NCBI GenBank assembly: GCA_033721095.1
Contig: JAWWBG010000036.1
Location: forward strand, 1 to 16,457
Source: JAWWBG01 sp033721095
GTDB taxonomy: Bacteria; Actinomycetota; Nitriliruptoria; Nitriliruptorales; Nitriliruptoraceae
DNA: 16,457 nt
Direction: 5' to 3'
Part shown: positions 16,428 through 16,457 of the stretch, piece after piece
Position numbering within the stretch: position 1 is the first letter of the stretch
How the letters are laid out: each line of letters starts with the position of its first letter
Position numbers and translations under genes: made by a program
Notes under the pieces: model-generated
Databases searched by the model: none
Told to the model about the DNA's origin: nothing
What the model saw: only the letters and a program-made list of their open reading frames with translations

Positions 16428-16457
16428 ATGTCCGACGAGTCGACCAGCGAGGACCCC
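16428..16457 (+). CDS. Start of next gene, possibly parA (partial, 10 codons)
   Basis: An ATG at 16428 opens a frame reading MSDESTSEDP to the window end, 41 bp after the rsmG stop. Only ten codons are visible, so the family cannot be read from sequence. rsmG is commonly followed by parA and parB in Actinobacteria, and the parS-like site at 15689 fits that. The ribosome site is weak, and the start overlaps the 10-bp palindrome TGTGGCCACA (16419-16428). Confidence 0.35.
   Translation, partial: MSDESTSEDP

Overview
This window is the chromosomal replication-origin neighbourhood of a high-GC actinobacterium (Actinomycetota). The order rsmG-jag-yidC-yidD-rnpA-rpmH / dnaA-oriC-dnaN-recF-dciA-(...)-gyrB-(...)-gyrA-DUF3566-tRNA-Ile is the classic actinobacterial origin layout. 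The DUF3566 membrane protein beside gyrA, the GC-rich DnaA boxes (TTGTCCACA type) and the frequent GTG starts all agree. No gnd gene lies between dnaN and recF, and extra genes lie in the gyrase block. This argues for a lineage outside the well-studied Streptomyces and Mycobacterium groups. The exact order or family cannot be fixed from the sequence alone.

Left arm (about 1-10459, nearly all minus strand, transcribed away from the origin). dnaN (sliding clamp) is followed by recF (gap loader), dciA (DUF721, helicase loading), a Fpg/Nei-type base-excision glycosylase, gyrB, a tiny two-helix membrane protein, gyrA, a DUF3566 membrane protein, tRNA-Ile(GAT) and a truncated amidohydrolase-family gene that leaves the window. 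Several junctions overlap (recF/dciA, dciA/glycosylase, gyrB/small membrane protein), which suggests translational coupling. One plus-strand orphan gene (665-1054) converges on the DUF3566 gene.

Origin (10460-12963). The 397-bp dnaN-dnaA spacer carries about nine DnaA-box-like 9-mers, mostly in one orientation and at intervals near multiples of a helical turn. Next to them is a relatively AT-rich stretch that could be the unwinding element. A second spacer of about 595 bp, between the divergent dnaA and rpmH genes, holds further boxes. These include a perfect back-to-back pair, and the dnaA leader carries a perfect 16-bp palindrome.

Right arm (12964-16457, plus strand). rpmH, rnpA, yidD, yidC, jag and rsmG form one tight run, with ATGA overlaps at rnpA/yidD and yidD/yidC. 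It encodes ribosomal protein L34, the RNase P protein, the membrane insertase with its helper, a KH/R3H RNA-binding protein and the 16S rRNA m7G methyltransferase. A perfect 16-bp palindrome matching the ParB-binding parS core lies between jag and rsmG. The first codons of a further gene, by position probably parA, end the window.

The region is largely conserved housekeeping DNA. I saw no new multi-gene defence or mobile system. The most interesting items are the regulatory palindromes around dnaA, the parS-like site overlapping a possible rsmG start, the uncharacterised membrane protein coupled to gyrB, and the glycosylase inserted in the recF-dciA-gyrB block.
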